Positions 14,606-22,642 of a stretch of 64,000 bases of DNA are shown piece after piece. The notes under the pieces were generated by a model. The model saw nothing but the letters and a program-made list of their open reading frames with translations, did not search any database and was not told the DNA's origin. The translations under genes and the position numbers were made by a program. The stretch comes from Paenibacillus glycanilyticus (lineage in GTDB: Bacteria > Bacillota > Bacilli > Paenibacillales > Paenibacillaceae). Location of the stretch: contig NZ_JAMBNP010000011.1 of NCBI RefSeq assembly GCF_023715145.1, forward strand, positions 1-64,000. Reading direction: 5' to 3'. Position 1 is the stretch's first letter; every line of letters starts with the position of its first letter.

Positions 14606-17600
14606 TTACTTAGCCAGATATTCGACGAACCTTACAAAGATAGTGGCTACTTCGGCGCGGGTGGCGGTGGCGTTGGGGTCAAAGAGGTTGTTCGGCTTGC
14701 CTGATACAATGCCGATGCCCTGCAGCGCCTGAACGGCCTCCAATGCCCATGAGCTGATCTCACTCTCGTCCGCGAAGGAGTTAGTTTGGCTTTCAGGTAT
14801 CTCATAGCCCTTGTACTTCATGTAGTTGTACAGGATCACCAGCATCTGCTCGCGTGTCATCGGTGAATGGGGATCAAACAGGTCTGCGTTTATACCGTTG
14901 ACTATGCCGCTTTCGGCCGCCCACTCGACTGCCGCCGTGTACCATTGCCCGTCCGTCACGTCGCTAAAGCGGGAACTCGTGTAGCCGGAGCGGTTTACTT
15001 TCTCAAGATTGGCTAGTACCTGCACGAACATCGCGCGCGTCATTGAGATGCCCGGTGAGAACGTCGTGGACGTCGTGCCGTTGAAAAGACCGTAGGTGTA
15101 GGCGAAGTTTACGTAGCTGTAGAACCAGACGTCCATGTTGACATCCCTGAAAGGATTGCCCGACATCACGAGGAAGCCCAGCGGGGTGTCGTCATCGAAC
15201 ACAAGCTCCGTACCCTCATGGATGTTCAGCGACTTGCCGCCGGGTAGTATCACTTCGGCGCTCTTGCCCGCCGGAATGGTCACCTTATCGTTTGAGTCTA
15301 TTGTTGTGCCTTCGGGCACCTTAATTTTCGTCCCACCCTTGATCGCGATCTCGCCGCCGCCGGGTAGGGTGGTGTTGCCGTTTTTGTCTGTGACCGCGGG
15401 CTTATCCTTAGGTGTATTCACAGTGTAGTTCGACTTCGATCCCGCGTCTGTCCCGTTGCCCGTATTTCCGCTGTTGCCATCAGAAGGAATGGGCACAGTA
15501 GGAGTTGTCGTCTTCGTCGGCGTAGCCGTTGAACTGATCTCCGCGCCTTCGCCCTTCGCATTTACCGCAACGATCTTGAAGGTGTAGGCTTGGTCGTTTG
15601 TCAGGCCCGTGAAGGTATATTTGGTCTCTGCCGCACTCAGTGTGACTAGCGTCACGCTGCCGTACCAGACCTTGTAACCCAATATCGCGCTCCCACCGTC
15701 GTCAGCCGGAGCAGTCCAGCTTAATGTGACCTGTCCGTCGCCCGCCGTTGCTTTGAAGTCGCCCGGAGCACCGGGCCCGTCCGTTTTTCTCTGCGCGAAC
15801 ATCCAATCAAAGACGTCTGTGTAGTCATTGTTCCAAGCCGGCAAATTAGGGGACTGCGCCGTGGGAGCTATGCTCCAAGTCCCCATCGTTATCTGGTTGT
15901 AAAGAACCGCAGCTTCAACCTCGTGCGCTATATAATCAGGCAGGGCAGGTGTGTTGTTCGGATTCGGCCTCTGACTCGGCTGATCATATTGATTGTAGGG
16001 CCATGTAAGAGCCTCATTGCTCTCAAAGCGGGAAGCTCTCGCGTTGGTCATTTTCGGCATATTGGTGTTTATGAAGGTAGCGAGGTTAGTCTGGTATATT
16101 CCAACGTTATTAGCATTGATAAACATCCAATAGGCCAGTTTGGCGTGAGCGTCGTTGGTGCTCGCGTTCGGTGATCCGTTTACCGGAGACATAGGTGCTG
16201 CGGCCGCGAAGAAGCCGGGGAAGTCGTTAACTAAGGTGTTCGTATACAGGCCACCCCATGAGAAGCCGGCCACGTAAATACGGTTAGGGTCTACTGCGCC
16301 GCTTGCAACCAGGTCATCTATAACCTTCTTAACATTGGCTGTGGAGGGAGTAGATACGCCATTATAGGAAATATTCAGGATATGGCTGGCGTATTTTTTG
16401 GGATTTTCATCCATTTTCTTCATTAAAGCGACCGAGCCATTGGCGGATTTCATGGCCGCTTTGGGGTCTGTTTCAGCGTTTGTGCCGCCGCGTGACCTGC
16501 CGTGGGTATAGACATACAGCGGCAATCGTTGCACCACATTACCGTTGCCATCCTTGTGAAGGTAGAGCGCGCGATTGACCGAATCGCCCGTAGGTGTTGT
16601 AAACTTGTCAAGGATCGGATTCACAACTTTGTCCTGTTCAAAAACCACGTTGCGAAGCGAACTCCCATCTGTTAGTTGGATCTCGTCGTTCTGGACGATG
16701 TTGTAAACTTGCTTTGTCGAATTACTGTTGCCGTCCAGCGTTATATTGCCGCCGCTCTCTGAATAAAACTCAAACTCAACTACGATGTAACGGCCGCTTG
16801 CCAGTCCTTCCAGATAATCCGGTGAATGGCTTACCGTCCCCAGATAGCCGCGTACCTTTGGTTCGTTGTTGGCGTATACCCTTGTGATCTTGCGCGTCCC
16901 TTCAAAGGTCACCGAGTCGCCGCTGAGGGTCGTGTTCCTAGCCGAGACGGTAAACAAGCCCGGTTTAAGCGCGGAGCCTAACGCCGCCTTCCCATCGCCT
17001 AAGTCAATGATGACGGCCGTCGTGTACTCGCCACGGGCGAAGTTGTCATTCCATACGATAAAGGGAAGCTGCTTCGCGTTCGGATCGTTTTTGAATGTCA
17101 CGTGAATGGTATGGTCAGCCTCTACATTTGCAAAGGTATAAGTGCCAGCAGTTAGAGTCACCGCCTCGCCGTCTACCGTTACGGTATCCACAATTTTGCC
17201 GTGATTGGGGGTAAACGTAAATGGTTTGCTTGAGCCCTTAGCAAGTCTCAGAACATCGCCGGGTGGGTCCGGCGTTATTATACCGCCCGGTCCCGCCGTG
17301 GCGGTGATTGAGAATCTGGTGTCCGCTTCATTGGCTGAAGTGAGCTGCAGGCTGTCTGTAAATGAAGCATCGCTGGAATAACCCGCGTCCGGAACTCCGA
17401 AAGAGGAAACGACTTCATAGCGATCACCGCCCTTTTCCGTCGAGTTATTGATATAGACCTCAAAGGTAAGCTTGCCTTCCTGTAAGGTCAAGGTTCCTTT
17501 GGGTATTCTCATCTCCACGATATATCCTGTATCCGTGATCTGGGTCCACGCAGCTCTGCCAGGAGCGGACTGTCCTGAAAACACGCCCGTCGCGCTGACA

Positions 17601-18037
17601 CGCCATTGGTTTGAGCCTCCGGATCCATTGCCGACATAAAACTCCAGGCTGTCGTACTGGTAATCTCCGCCGGCTCCCTGATATAGATTGCTGTCCTTCA
17701 CAACTACGCGGGCATACAGGTAGTCGTGGTCCCAAAGGATTCTGGCTGTGCCCGTGGCATGGGGTCTGGGGTCGTCGGGTACAGTGCTTTTGTTGATGGG
17801 ATGTTCCATTGTCAAGGCCCACAGTGGGTCGTCTGACCCGAGTTCGGGAGTTCCGAAAATGGCGGTCGGCGTTTCATTCGCCTGCAAGCTTGTAAGAGTT
17901 GTAGAACTGAGGTCGCCATCAAGTGCTTCTGCGTAATCCATGTTGTCAGTGGCGGCGGCAAAGCTGGCAGGCATTAACGACGCCACCATTACCAAGCAAC
18001 AGAGGAACGCGAGCATTCTGCCAAATCGTTTTGACAT
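14606..18037 (-). CDS. Secreted, S-layer-anchored multidomain esterase
   Basis: 1143 residues from ATG 18037 (AAGGAGG 18046-18053; TTG 18040 possible). Order: signal peptide ending MPASFAAA; CBM9-like domain (about 45-238; WDHDYLYARVVVKDSNLY, DSLEFYVGN); a beta domain with VTVDGEAVTLTAGTYTFANV (240-315); alpha/beta hydrolase (about 500-750) with LYVYTHGRSRGG, VDPNRIYVAGFSWGG (Ser nucleophile in G-F-S-W-G) and AAAAPMSPVNG; FN3 domain (about 752-845); Thr/Pro/Gly linker; beta segment; three SLH domains (about 959-end). It probably acts at the cell surface on polysaccharide esters or polyesters. It is on the opposite strand to the array and has much higher GC. Confidence 0.85.
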   Translation of the reverse strand: MSKRFGRMLAFLCCLVMVASLMPASFAAATDNMDYAEALDGDLSSTTLTSLQANETPTAIFGTPELGSDDPLWALTMEHPINKSTVPDDPRPHATGTARILWDHDYLYARVVVKDSNLYQGAGGDYQYDSLEFYVGNGSGGSNQWRVSATGVFSGQSAPGRAAWTQITDTGYIVEMRIPKGTLTLQEGKLTFEVYINNSTEKGGDRYEVVSSFGVPDAGYSSDASFTDSLQLTSANEADTRFSITATAGPGGIITPDPPGDVLRLAKGSSKPFTFTPNHGKIVDTVTVDGEAVTLTAGTYTFANVEADHTIHVTFKNDPNAKQLPFIVWNDNFARGEYTTAVIIDLGDGKAALGSALKPGLFTVSARNTTLSGDSVTFEGTRKITRVYANNEPKVRGYLGTVSHSPDYLEGLASGRYIVVEFEFYSESGGNITLDGNSNSTKQVYNIVQNDEIQLTDGSSLRNVVFEQDKVVNPILDKFTTPTGDSVNRALYLHKDGNGNVVQRLPLYVYTHGRSRGGTNAETDPKAAMKSANGSVALMKKMDENPKKYASHILNISYNGVSTPSTANVKKVIDDLVASGAVDPNRIYVAGFSWGGLYTNTLVNDFPGFFAAAAPMSPVNGSPNASTNDAHAKLAYWMFINANNVGIYQTNLATFINTNMPKMTNARASRFESNEALTWPYNQYDQPSQRPNPNNTPALPDYIAHEVEAAVLYNQITMGTWSIAPTAQSPNLPAWNNDYTDVFDWMFAQRKTDGPGAPGDFKATAGDGQVTLSWTAPADDGGSAILGYKVWYGSVTLVTLSAAETKYTFTGLTNDQAYTFKIVAVNAKGEGAEISSTATPTKTTTPTVPIPSDGNSGNTGNGTDAGSKSNYTVNTPKDKPAVTDKNGNTTLPGGGEIAIKGGTKIKVPEGTTIDSNDKVTIPAGKSAEVILPGGKSLNIHEGTELVFDDDTPLGFLVMSGNPFRDVNMDVWFYSYVNFAYTYGLFNGTTSTTFSPGISMTRAMFVQVLANLEKVNRSGYTSSRFSDVTDGQWYTAAVEWAAESGIVNGINADLFDPHSPMTREQMLVILYNYMKYKGYEIPESQTNSFADESEISSWALEAVQALQGIGIVSGKPNNLFDPNATATRAEVATIFVRFVEYLAK

Positions 18038-18105
18038 CAAATGAAAATCCTCCTTATTTTTCGATCCGGTGCGCCCACGGCTTACCCGCATCGTATTCGG
18101 ACACA

Positions 18106-18120
18106 TTGTCAATTTGACAA
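18106..18120. promoter_or_regulatory. 15-bp palindrome TTGTCAA-N-TTGACAA, candidate operator
   Basis: A perfect inverted repeat (TTGTCAATTTGACAA) between the predicted promoter (18141-18170) and the start of the SLH esterase gene. The binding protein is unknown. Confidence 0.5.
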
Positions 18121-18140
18121 ACGCCCAACTATAAGGATGT

Positions 18141-18170
18141 GGTATATTTACGAGGTTTTCAACCTGTCAA
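18141..18170 (-). promoter_or_regulatory. Sigma-A-like promoter of the SLH esterase gene
   Basis: On the - strand: TTGACA (18170-18165), 18-bp spacer, TATACC (18146-18141). It lies about 100 bp upstream of the start codon, leaving a leader that contains the 18106-18120 palindrome. Confidence 0.5.
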
Positions 18171-18440
18171 AATATAGAATCTTTGGAAACGCTTGCTCCG
18201 AGAAATCTTTAATAATAATCATGATTCAATTCAAATAGATGCTGATGGTAAATTGGCTTATTTATCTCAGATTCAAGGCGAAATGCTACGATTTCGTTGT
18301 TCCATAAATCCTTGATAACACATAAATAGAAGAGGCTGATCAGAAAATGCCGTATTAAAAACACGGAATAAGAAAACTTGTTGAATCAGATGTAATTCCG
18401 TACGATTTTCTAGGAAGCAAACCATAAAAACATATAACTC

Positions 18441-18524
18441 ATTGAAGTAACGGAGAACGAGTTCAGCTATCCAGGAGCAGTTTGCCACCACGGCAGCTGC
18501 TCTTTTTTTAAAGCTTGAGGGCAG
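18441..18524 (+). repeat. Array intergenic repeat, copy r
   Basis: Left block ATTGAAGTAACGGAGAACGA-GTTCAGC, hairpin GAGCAGTTTGCC...GGCAGCTGCTC (18475-18502), TTTTTTT, right block AAGCTTGAGGGCAG. The stretch 18180-18440 contains a short open segment NNNHDSIQIDADGKLAYLSQ (about 18208-18267), possibly another cassette stump, but nothing complete. Confidence 0.8.
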
Positions 18525-18592
18525 TTTCGCGCAACAATTGATTACATTTTGCGTCCTAATTTATGGGAAATTCACGAAAGGTGGTGACGCAT

Positions 18593-19051
18593 TTGAAGAA
18601 AATTTATCTGCGGTGTTCTATAACTGTTTTATTGTTTATTGCAGCTCTTATTGTTTGGAACTTGCAAAGAGAAGAATCAATAAATCGTCAGGCTAAGATT
18701 CAAATTGAAGCGGCACTACATGCTGGTATCGTGGACATTGCGCTAGCTGCGCCAAGAGAGTATTTAAAAGAGAATAATGCTTTTTATCCTGTTATTTCGC
18801 CGTTTACCGCTTCCCAAGAAGATAAAGCTAAACTATATGATATGGTGTTTAGTAAAATTAACGAGGATGCAAACTCCCCAATTTCTAAAATAGTAGAAGT
18901 CGACTTACATGACGACCTTGGTTATATTTCAGCTAGAGCAAAAGTTCAACATAAAAACTTGTTTGGCATGACGAAAACAAAGAGTTATGGAGCATCTGAA
19001 CCGGTTCCAGCATTTGTTGCAAAGACCGGAAAAGAAGAAAAGATAATCTAA
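18593..19051 (+). CDS. Hypothetical membrane-anchored protein (about 152 aa)
   Basis: The start is taken as TTG 18593, because GGTGGTGA lies eight bases upstream; ATG 18563 is an alternative. One N-terminal transmembrane helix (CSITVLLFIAALIVWNL) is followed by an extracytoplasmic domain with IVDIALAAPREYLKENNAFYPVISPFTASQEDKAKLYDMVFSKI. Family not recognised. It lies between repeat copies r and s. Confidence 0.65.
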   Translation: MKKIYLRCSITVLLFIAALIVWNLQREESINRQAKIQIEAALHAGIVDIALAAPREYLKENNAFYPVISPFTASQEDKAKLYDMVFSKINEDANSPISKIVEVDLHDDLGYISARAKVQHKNLFGMTKTKSYGASEPVPAFVAKTGKEEKII

Positions 19052-19056
19052 ACGGT

Positions 19057-19087
19057 TATTCAATTAACGGGAGTTCAGTTTTTTTTC
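19057..19087 (+). repeat. Array intergenic repeat, copy s (degenerate, last of the array)
   Basis: TTCAATTAACGGGAGTTCAG followed by TTTTTTTT: only the left-block core and a T run remain. No further copies were seen to the right. Confidence 0.45.
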
Positions 19088-19105
19088 GCCAAAGAGGTGT
19101 CTAAT

Positions 19106-19576
19106 ATGATTACAGTCACAACACAAACTGAAATTAATGCTCCTATTGCATTTTGTTTTGATTTGGCTAGAGATATTGAAATTCATACTCAAACAGTTTG
19201 GAAACATACAAATGAGACGGCGATAGGTGGAAGAACAACGGGTTTGATAAGTATAAATGAAACCGTTACATTTCAGGCAACTCATTTCATGATCAGACAA
19301 AGGCTAACCTCTAAAATTACTGAATATCAAAGGCCTTATCACTTTTCTGATGAGATGTTGAAAGGTGCATTTAAAAGTATGAAACACAAACATGAGTTTG
19401 AAGAACGAAATGGAATAACAGTAATGAAAGACACATTACTATTTGAAGCTCCCCTTGGTTTACTTGGACGGGCCATAGAGAAAATAATTCTTAAGAAGTA
19501 TATGAGATCTTTTTTGGAATATAGGAACGAAAAGTTAAAACAAATAGCTGAAGAAGGAATATTGAACTTTATTTGA
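19106..19576 (+). CDS. SRPBCC-fold protein
   Basis: 156 residues starting VTTQTEINAPIAFCFDLARDIEIHTQ, the typical opening of START/polyketide-cyclase-like (SRPBCC) proteins, then VTFQATHFMIRQRLTSKITEYQRPYHFSDEMLKGAFKSMKHKHEFEE and a C-terminal helix FLEYRNEKLKQIAEEG. The fold forms a cavity for a hydrophobic ligand; ligand unknown. ATG 19106 preferred (AAGAGGTG upstream). It is the last unit of the array; 19577-19922 contains no convincing gene. Confidence 0.8.
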   Translation: MITVTTQTEINAPIAFCFDLARDIEIHTQTVWKHTNETAIGGRTTGLISINETVTFQATHFMIRQRLTSKITEYQRPYHFSDEMLKGAFKSMKHKHEFEERNGITVMKDTLLFEAPLGLLGRAIEKIILKKYMRSFLEYRNEKLKQIAEEGILNFI

Positions 19577-19922
19577 ATGGATTTGATCGGGCCTCTGTTA
19601 AATAGAAGCATTTTGTTAGGACACTTTAGCGTAATCACACGATACAGCAATGACACTAAAATCTGGCGGATTTTAGGTGGATTTATTGGATTAATTTTAG
19701 TGGTCTTGTGGAAATACCTTTGTCGGTTCGTAAACAATGCTGCTTCTAGCCAAAGCGAAAAGGCGTATTCTGGCGAGCTGAACTCATGTGAGACATTATG
19801 CACTTTCTTAGGTTGGTGAAAACGATGTAAAATATAGGTGGATGTAATCGTTTTTGTTTTCCATGGCATTATATTAGGTTCAGTGTACTATTGAAAATAA
19901 TAGAAAAGAGGACTGCATAGTT

Positions 19923-20717
19923 ATGTTAGAAATCTCTGTTATGACTTTCAATTTGCGCTATCCAGAAATCAATGATGGCTCCGATTATTGGCCGGAACGA
20001 ATCGACCGAGCTACCGCCGTTATCAAAGAACATCATCCTATGCTTATCGGTACGCAGGAAGGTTACCACTCGATGCTCAAAGATTTGGGGACTCAATTGA
20101 ATGAATATGATTGGGTCGGGCAAGGTCGATTCGGGGAGCATGAGAATGAGCACAATGCCATTTTTTATAACCGCGAAGAATTAACAATGGAAGAAAACGG
20201 ACAGTTTTGGCTGTCAGAAACACCTGAGTCGGTAGCTTCGATTAGTTGGAATAGCGCGTTTCCGAGAATCTGTACGTGGGCGCGTTTCCTTCATCGAAAG
20301 TCAGGCAAGTCCTTCTATTTTTACAACACTCATCTGGATCATCACAGCCAGGAAGCGAAAGATCTTGGGATTCAAAAAGTATGGGAATACATGAATATGA
20401 AGCGCGCTTTAGATGGGCTTCCGGCGTTGCTTTCAGGGGATTTCAACTCGGTTCCTAGTGAATTCCCGATTCGCTTTTTGCGAGGAGAGATTGAGGTTGA
20501 CGGCAAGAAAAGCGATTTGAAGGACGCTTATTCTCTGGTCAAAGGGAATCCGGGTCTTACATTCCATGGCTTTAAAGGCGGCAATTCGGGAGAACCGATC
20601 GACTATATATTTGCTACCGCCGAATTCGAACTCTTGAAGGTGCAGATCGATCGCTGCCAAATAAACGGTGGCTATCCTTCGGACCATTATCCAGTTGTGG
20701 CGAACTTCCAATTCTAG
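19923..20717 (+). CDS. Endonuclease/exonuclease/phosphatase (EEP) family hydrolase
   Basis: 264 residues with the complete EEP core: VMTFNLRY (metal/Asn), IGTQEG (Glu ligand), YFYNTHLDHHSQEAKDLG (His), LLSGDFNSVPSE (Asp/Asn pair) and PSDHYPVVANF (Asp-His). Family members cleave phosphodiesters or phospholipids; short stand-alone forms in Firmicutes are often cytosolic. No signal peptide. It is the first gene right of the array and probably not in an operon with the Dabb gene, 86 bp on. Confidence 0.92.
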   Translation: MLEISVMTFNLRYPEINDGSDYWPERIDRATAVIKEHHPMLIGTQEGYHSMLKDLGTQLNEYDWVGQGRFGEHENEHNAIFYNREELTMEENGQFWLSETPESVASISWNSAFPRICTWARFLHRKSGKSFYFYNTHLDHHSQEAKDLGIQKVWEYMNMKRALDGLPALLSGDFNSVPSEFPIRFLRGEIEVDGKKSDLKDAYSLVKGNPGLTFHGFKGGNSGEPIDYIFATAEFELLKVQIDRCQINGGYPSDHYPVVANFQF

Positions 20718-20803
20718 GAATGATCTACGGATTAAAAGTTACATAATGGCGATAAATGGATAACATTTGATAACCAATTGAGAATATATGGGGGTAAAAA
20801 GCT

Positions 20804-21106
20804 ATGTACGAACATCTCGTCGTTTTCAAGTTTAATAGTAATGCCACACCTGCCAAGCAACAGGAGCTGCTGGGTCAATTGCTGGGGTTCCAGGATCGTA
20901 TCCCCGGAATTCTGGATATAAGTGCAGGCCTCAATGAAACGGAGGAAAAGGAAAACGTACACGGCTACACGCTAGGATTACGGGTTACATTCGATAGCCT
21001 TGAATCGCTTCGTTCATATGGACCACATCCTGTCCATCAGGAATTTGTAAAATCACTAGACGGATTGCTGGAAAATGTTATAGTCGTTGATTACCCAAAG
21101 GTCTAG
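20804..21106 (+). CDS. Dabb family (stress-responsive alpha/beta barrel) protein
   Basis: 100 residues: YEHLVVFKFNSNATPAKQQELLGQLLGFQDRIPGILDISAGLN, then YTLGLRVTFDSLESLRSYGPHPVHQEFVKSL. This matches the dimeric ferredoxin-like Dabb family with the His-Pro-x-His segment. Function varies and is unknown here. GGGGGTAAAAAGCT precedes ATG 20804. Confidence 0.9.
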   Translation: MYEHLVVFKFNSNATPAKQQELLGQLLGFQDRIPGILDISAGLNETEEKENVHGYTLGLRVTFDSLESLRSYGPHPVHQEFVKSLDGLLENVIVVDYPKV

Positions 21107-21284
21107 TTCGCCTTTAAAGAGAAGCGCTAGCCTAATTCGTATATGGTAGATGTTTATAATTTTTTATAATGGCTATACTGTAAAAATAACTATCGATTGT
21201 GTTTAACTGATATTCATGACTAAACTGTGCAAGTCGGACCGTCTGAAGGTGCTGACAAAGAATATACATTAGATCAACGATAAA

Positions 21285-21325
21285 GAAGCCGCCAAGGCAT
21301 TGTGCCCTGGCGGTTTCTTGCTTTT
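21285..21325 (+). terminator. Intrinsic terminator upstream of the lacI-type gene
   Basis: Stem GAAGCCGCCAAGGCA / TGCCCTGGCGGTTTC followed by TTGCTTTT. Nothing else is evident in 21107-21284. Confidence 0.8.
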
Positions 21326-21425
21326 ACAATTCAGATTCTATGGCTCATGATTGACTGGATAAGATAAGAAACGATATAATTTCCTTATTGTGCAAAAATT
21401 TTCTTAAGAATTGGAGGGGGCTCGT

Positions 21426-22439
21426 ATTAAACTAAAAGAAATTGCAAAAAAAGCAAATGTTTCGATTAGCACGGTTTCCAGAATTATAAACAATCAGGGC
21501 AATTTCAGCGAGGAGACTCGCAGAAAAGTATTGGATATTGCGAACGAGCATTTAAAACCGGGGATCGCTCCCTCCAAGCAGGTAGGCATATCCTATAATA
21601 TAGTCGTCATCGTACCGGGCAATAACGACTTTTTCGATAATGACCCTTCTACCTCTGCGGACCTCAATCACTTAAAGGATGAATTTGAAGCATACGGTCA
21701 TCAGATTCATATCGTAAAGCATTACACGGACTTGCAGTCCTCTCCGGCCTATAAGCTTTTGAGCGAGGAAAAAGTGGACGCGGCCATCATATTTGACCCT
21801 TTTGCGGGCGATAAGCTGTTTGAAGAATTTAATAGGCTCGGAATCCCGTATGTGTTTACGAATGGAAGAACCTATACGAGCGGTCAGAACTATATTGACT
21901 ACGATAACCGGAAAGGCGCCTATGAGGTGATTCGATATTTGCACCGATTAGGCCATCGGAAAATCGGGATGATTGCGGGGCCAAAGAATCATCTGGTGAA
22001 TTTAAACCGGCTGGACGGGTGCAAAGACGCCTTTCGCGATTTAGAACTGTCGTGGAACGACGCCAATGTCTTAATGGGGGCATTTGATCCTGCGCACGGT
22101 TATGAGGCAGTAAAGCAATTAATGTCGGAGCAGCCGTCTATAACGGCGATATTCGCCTTTAACGATATCATCGCTTACGGGGCGATGAAGGCGTTGGCGG
22201 AGATGAACCTCCGCATTCCCAAGGACGTGTCGCTGGTTGGCTTTGATGATCTTAAGCTGTCGGAGTTTATGGTGCCGCCGTTAACGACCGTACGAAGATT
22301 TAGATACGACATAAGCTCAATCATCGTAAAAGTGCTGACGGAATTGATAACGAACAAGAATATTTCGGAAGTGTACATTAGTTTAAAGACCGAGATCATC
22401 GAGCGGGAGTCTTGCTCAAAAGTGGCGGGCAAGCATTAA
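21426..22439 (+). CDS. LacI family transcriptional regulator, probable ATT start
   Basis: The N-terminal helix-turn-helix reads LKEIAKKANVSISTVSRIIN; the effector domain has FVFTNG-type loops, IDYDNRKGAYEVIRYLHRLGHRKIGMIAG and ITAIFAFNDIIAYGAMKALAEMNLRIPKDVSLVGFDD. The only nearby conventional start in frame, TTG 21411, lies within the Shine-Dalgarno sequence GGAGGGGG (21412-21419) and has no ribosome site of its own. ATT 21426, directly before AAACTAAAAGAA, is optimally spaced and gives the usual KLKEIA start. It probably controls the adjacent glycan genes through the TTGCGCAA-core palindromes. Confidence 0.9.
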   Translation: MKLKEIAKKANVSISTVSRIINNQGNFSEETRRKVLDIANEHLKPGIAPSKQVGISYNIVVIVPGNNDFFDNDPSTSADLNHLKDEFEAYGHQIHIVKHYTDLQSSPAYKLLSEEKVDAAIIFDPFAGDKLFEEFNRLGIPYVFTNGRTYTSGQNYIDYDNRKGAYEVIRYLHRLGHRKIGMIAGPKNHLVNLNRLDGCKDAFRDLELSWNDANVLMGAFDPAHGYEAVKQLMSEQPSITAIFAFNDIIAYGAMKALAEMNLRIPKDVSLVGFDDLKLSEFMVPPLTTVRRFRYDISSIIVKVLTELITNKNISEVYISLKTEIIERESCSKVAGKH

Positions 22440-22461
22440 TACGCTCTCTCGCGAAGGGATC

Positions 22462-22516
22462 GCAAATAGCCGTTCTCAGGTAATGATTATCTGAGGGCGG
22501 CTATTTGCGTTTTTCT
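22462..22516 (+). terminator. Terminator of the lacI-type gene
   Basis: Stem GCAAATAGCCGTTCTCAG...CTGAGGGCGGCTATTTGC followed by GTTTTTCTT. Confidence 0.85.
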
Positions 22517-22549
22517 TATTGTGGCTGCAGCTGCCGACGGAATCTGTGA

Positions 22550-22579
22550 TTGACGAAGTAAACGCTGGTAGAATATACT
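22550..22579 (+). promoter_or_regulatory. Sigma-A-like promoter of the secreted DUF4832 gene
   Basis: TTGACG (22550-22555), 18-bp spacer, TATACT (22574-22579). The predicted +1 falls in the palindromic operator that begins at 22586. Confidence 0.6.
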
Positions 22580-22585
22580 AAGAGC

Positions 22586-22611
22586 GCAAATAAATTGCGC
22601 AATTTATTTGC
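22586..22611. promoter_or_regulatory. 26-bp perfect palindrome, probable LacI-family operator
   Basis: GCAAATAAATTGC followed by its exact reverse complement, centre at TTGCGCAA. It covers the transcription start of the downstream gene. Related sites at 28511 and 28682 precede the GH31 operon and the ABC importer. Confidence 0.8.
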
Positions 22612-22642
22612 ATAAAATTTACTACCGCGGGAGGGATGATTG

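Noticed and set aside
18186..18199. cre-like sequence TGGAAACGCTTGCT upstream of the SLH esterase promoter
   Set aside because: Two mismatches at fixed consensus positions; not reported as a CcpA site.
261..19087. Calling the array a true integron
   Set aside because: No integron integrase or attI-like platform in the window, and the repeat fits attC boxes only partly; kept as a cassette-like array.
19577..19819. 80-codon open frame with a hydrophobic middle (GGFIGLILVVLWKYLC)
   Set aside because: It begins at the overlap with the SRPBCC stop codon, has no separate ribosome site, and the sequence looks like a chance or decayed frame; I could not support it as a gene.
21388..21402. TTGTGCAAAAATTTT upstream of the lacI-type gene as an autoregulatory operator
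   Set aside because: Only one half resembles the TTGCGCAA palindrome and the centre is not conserved; too weak to call.
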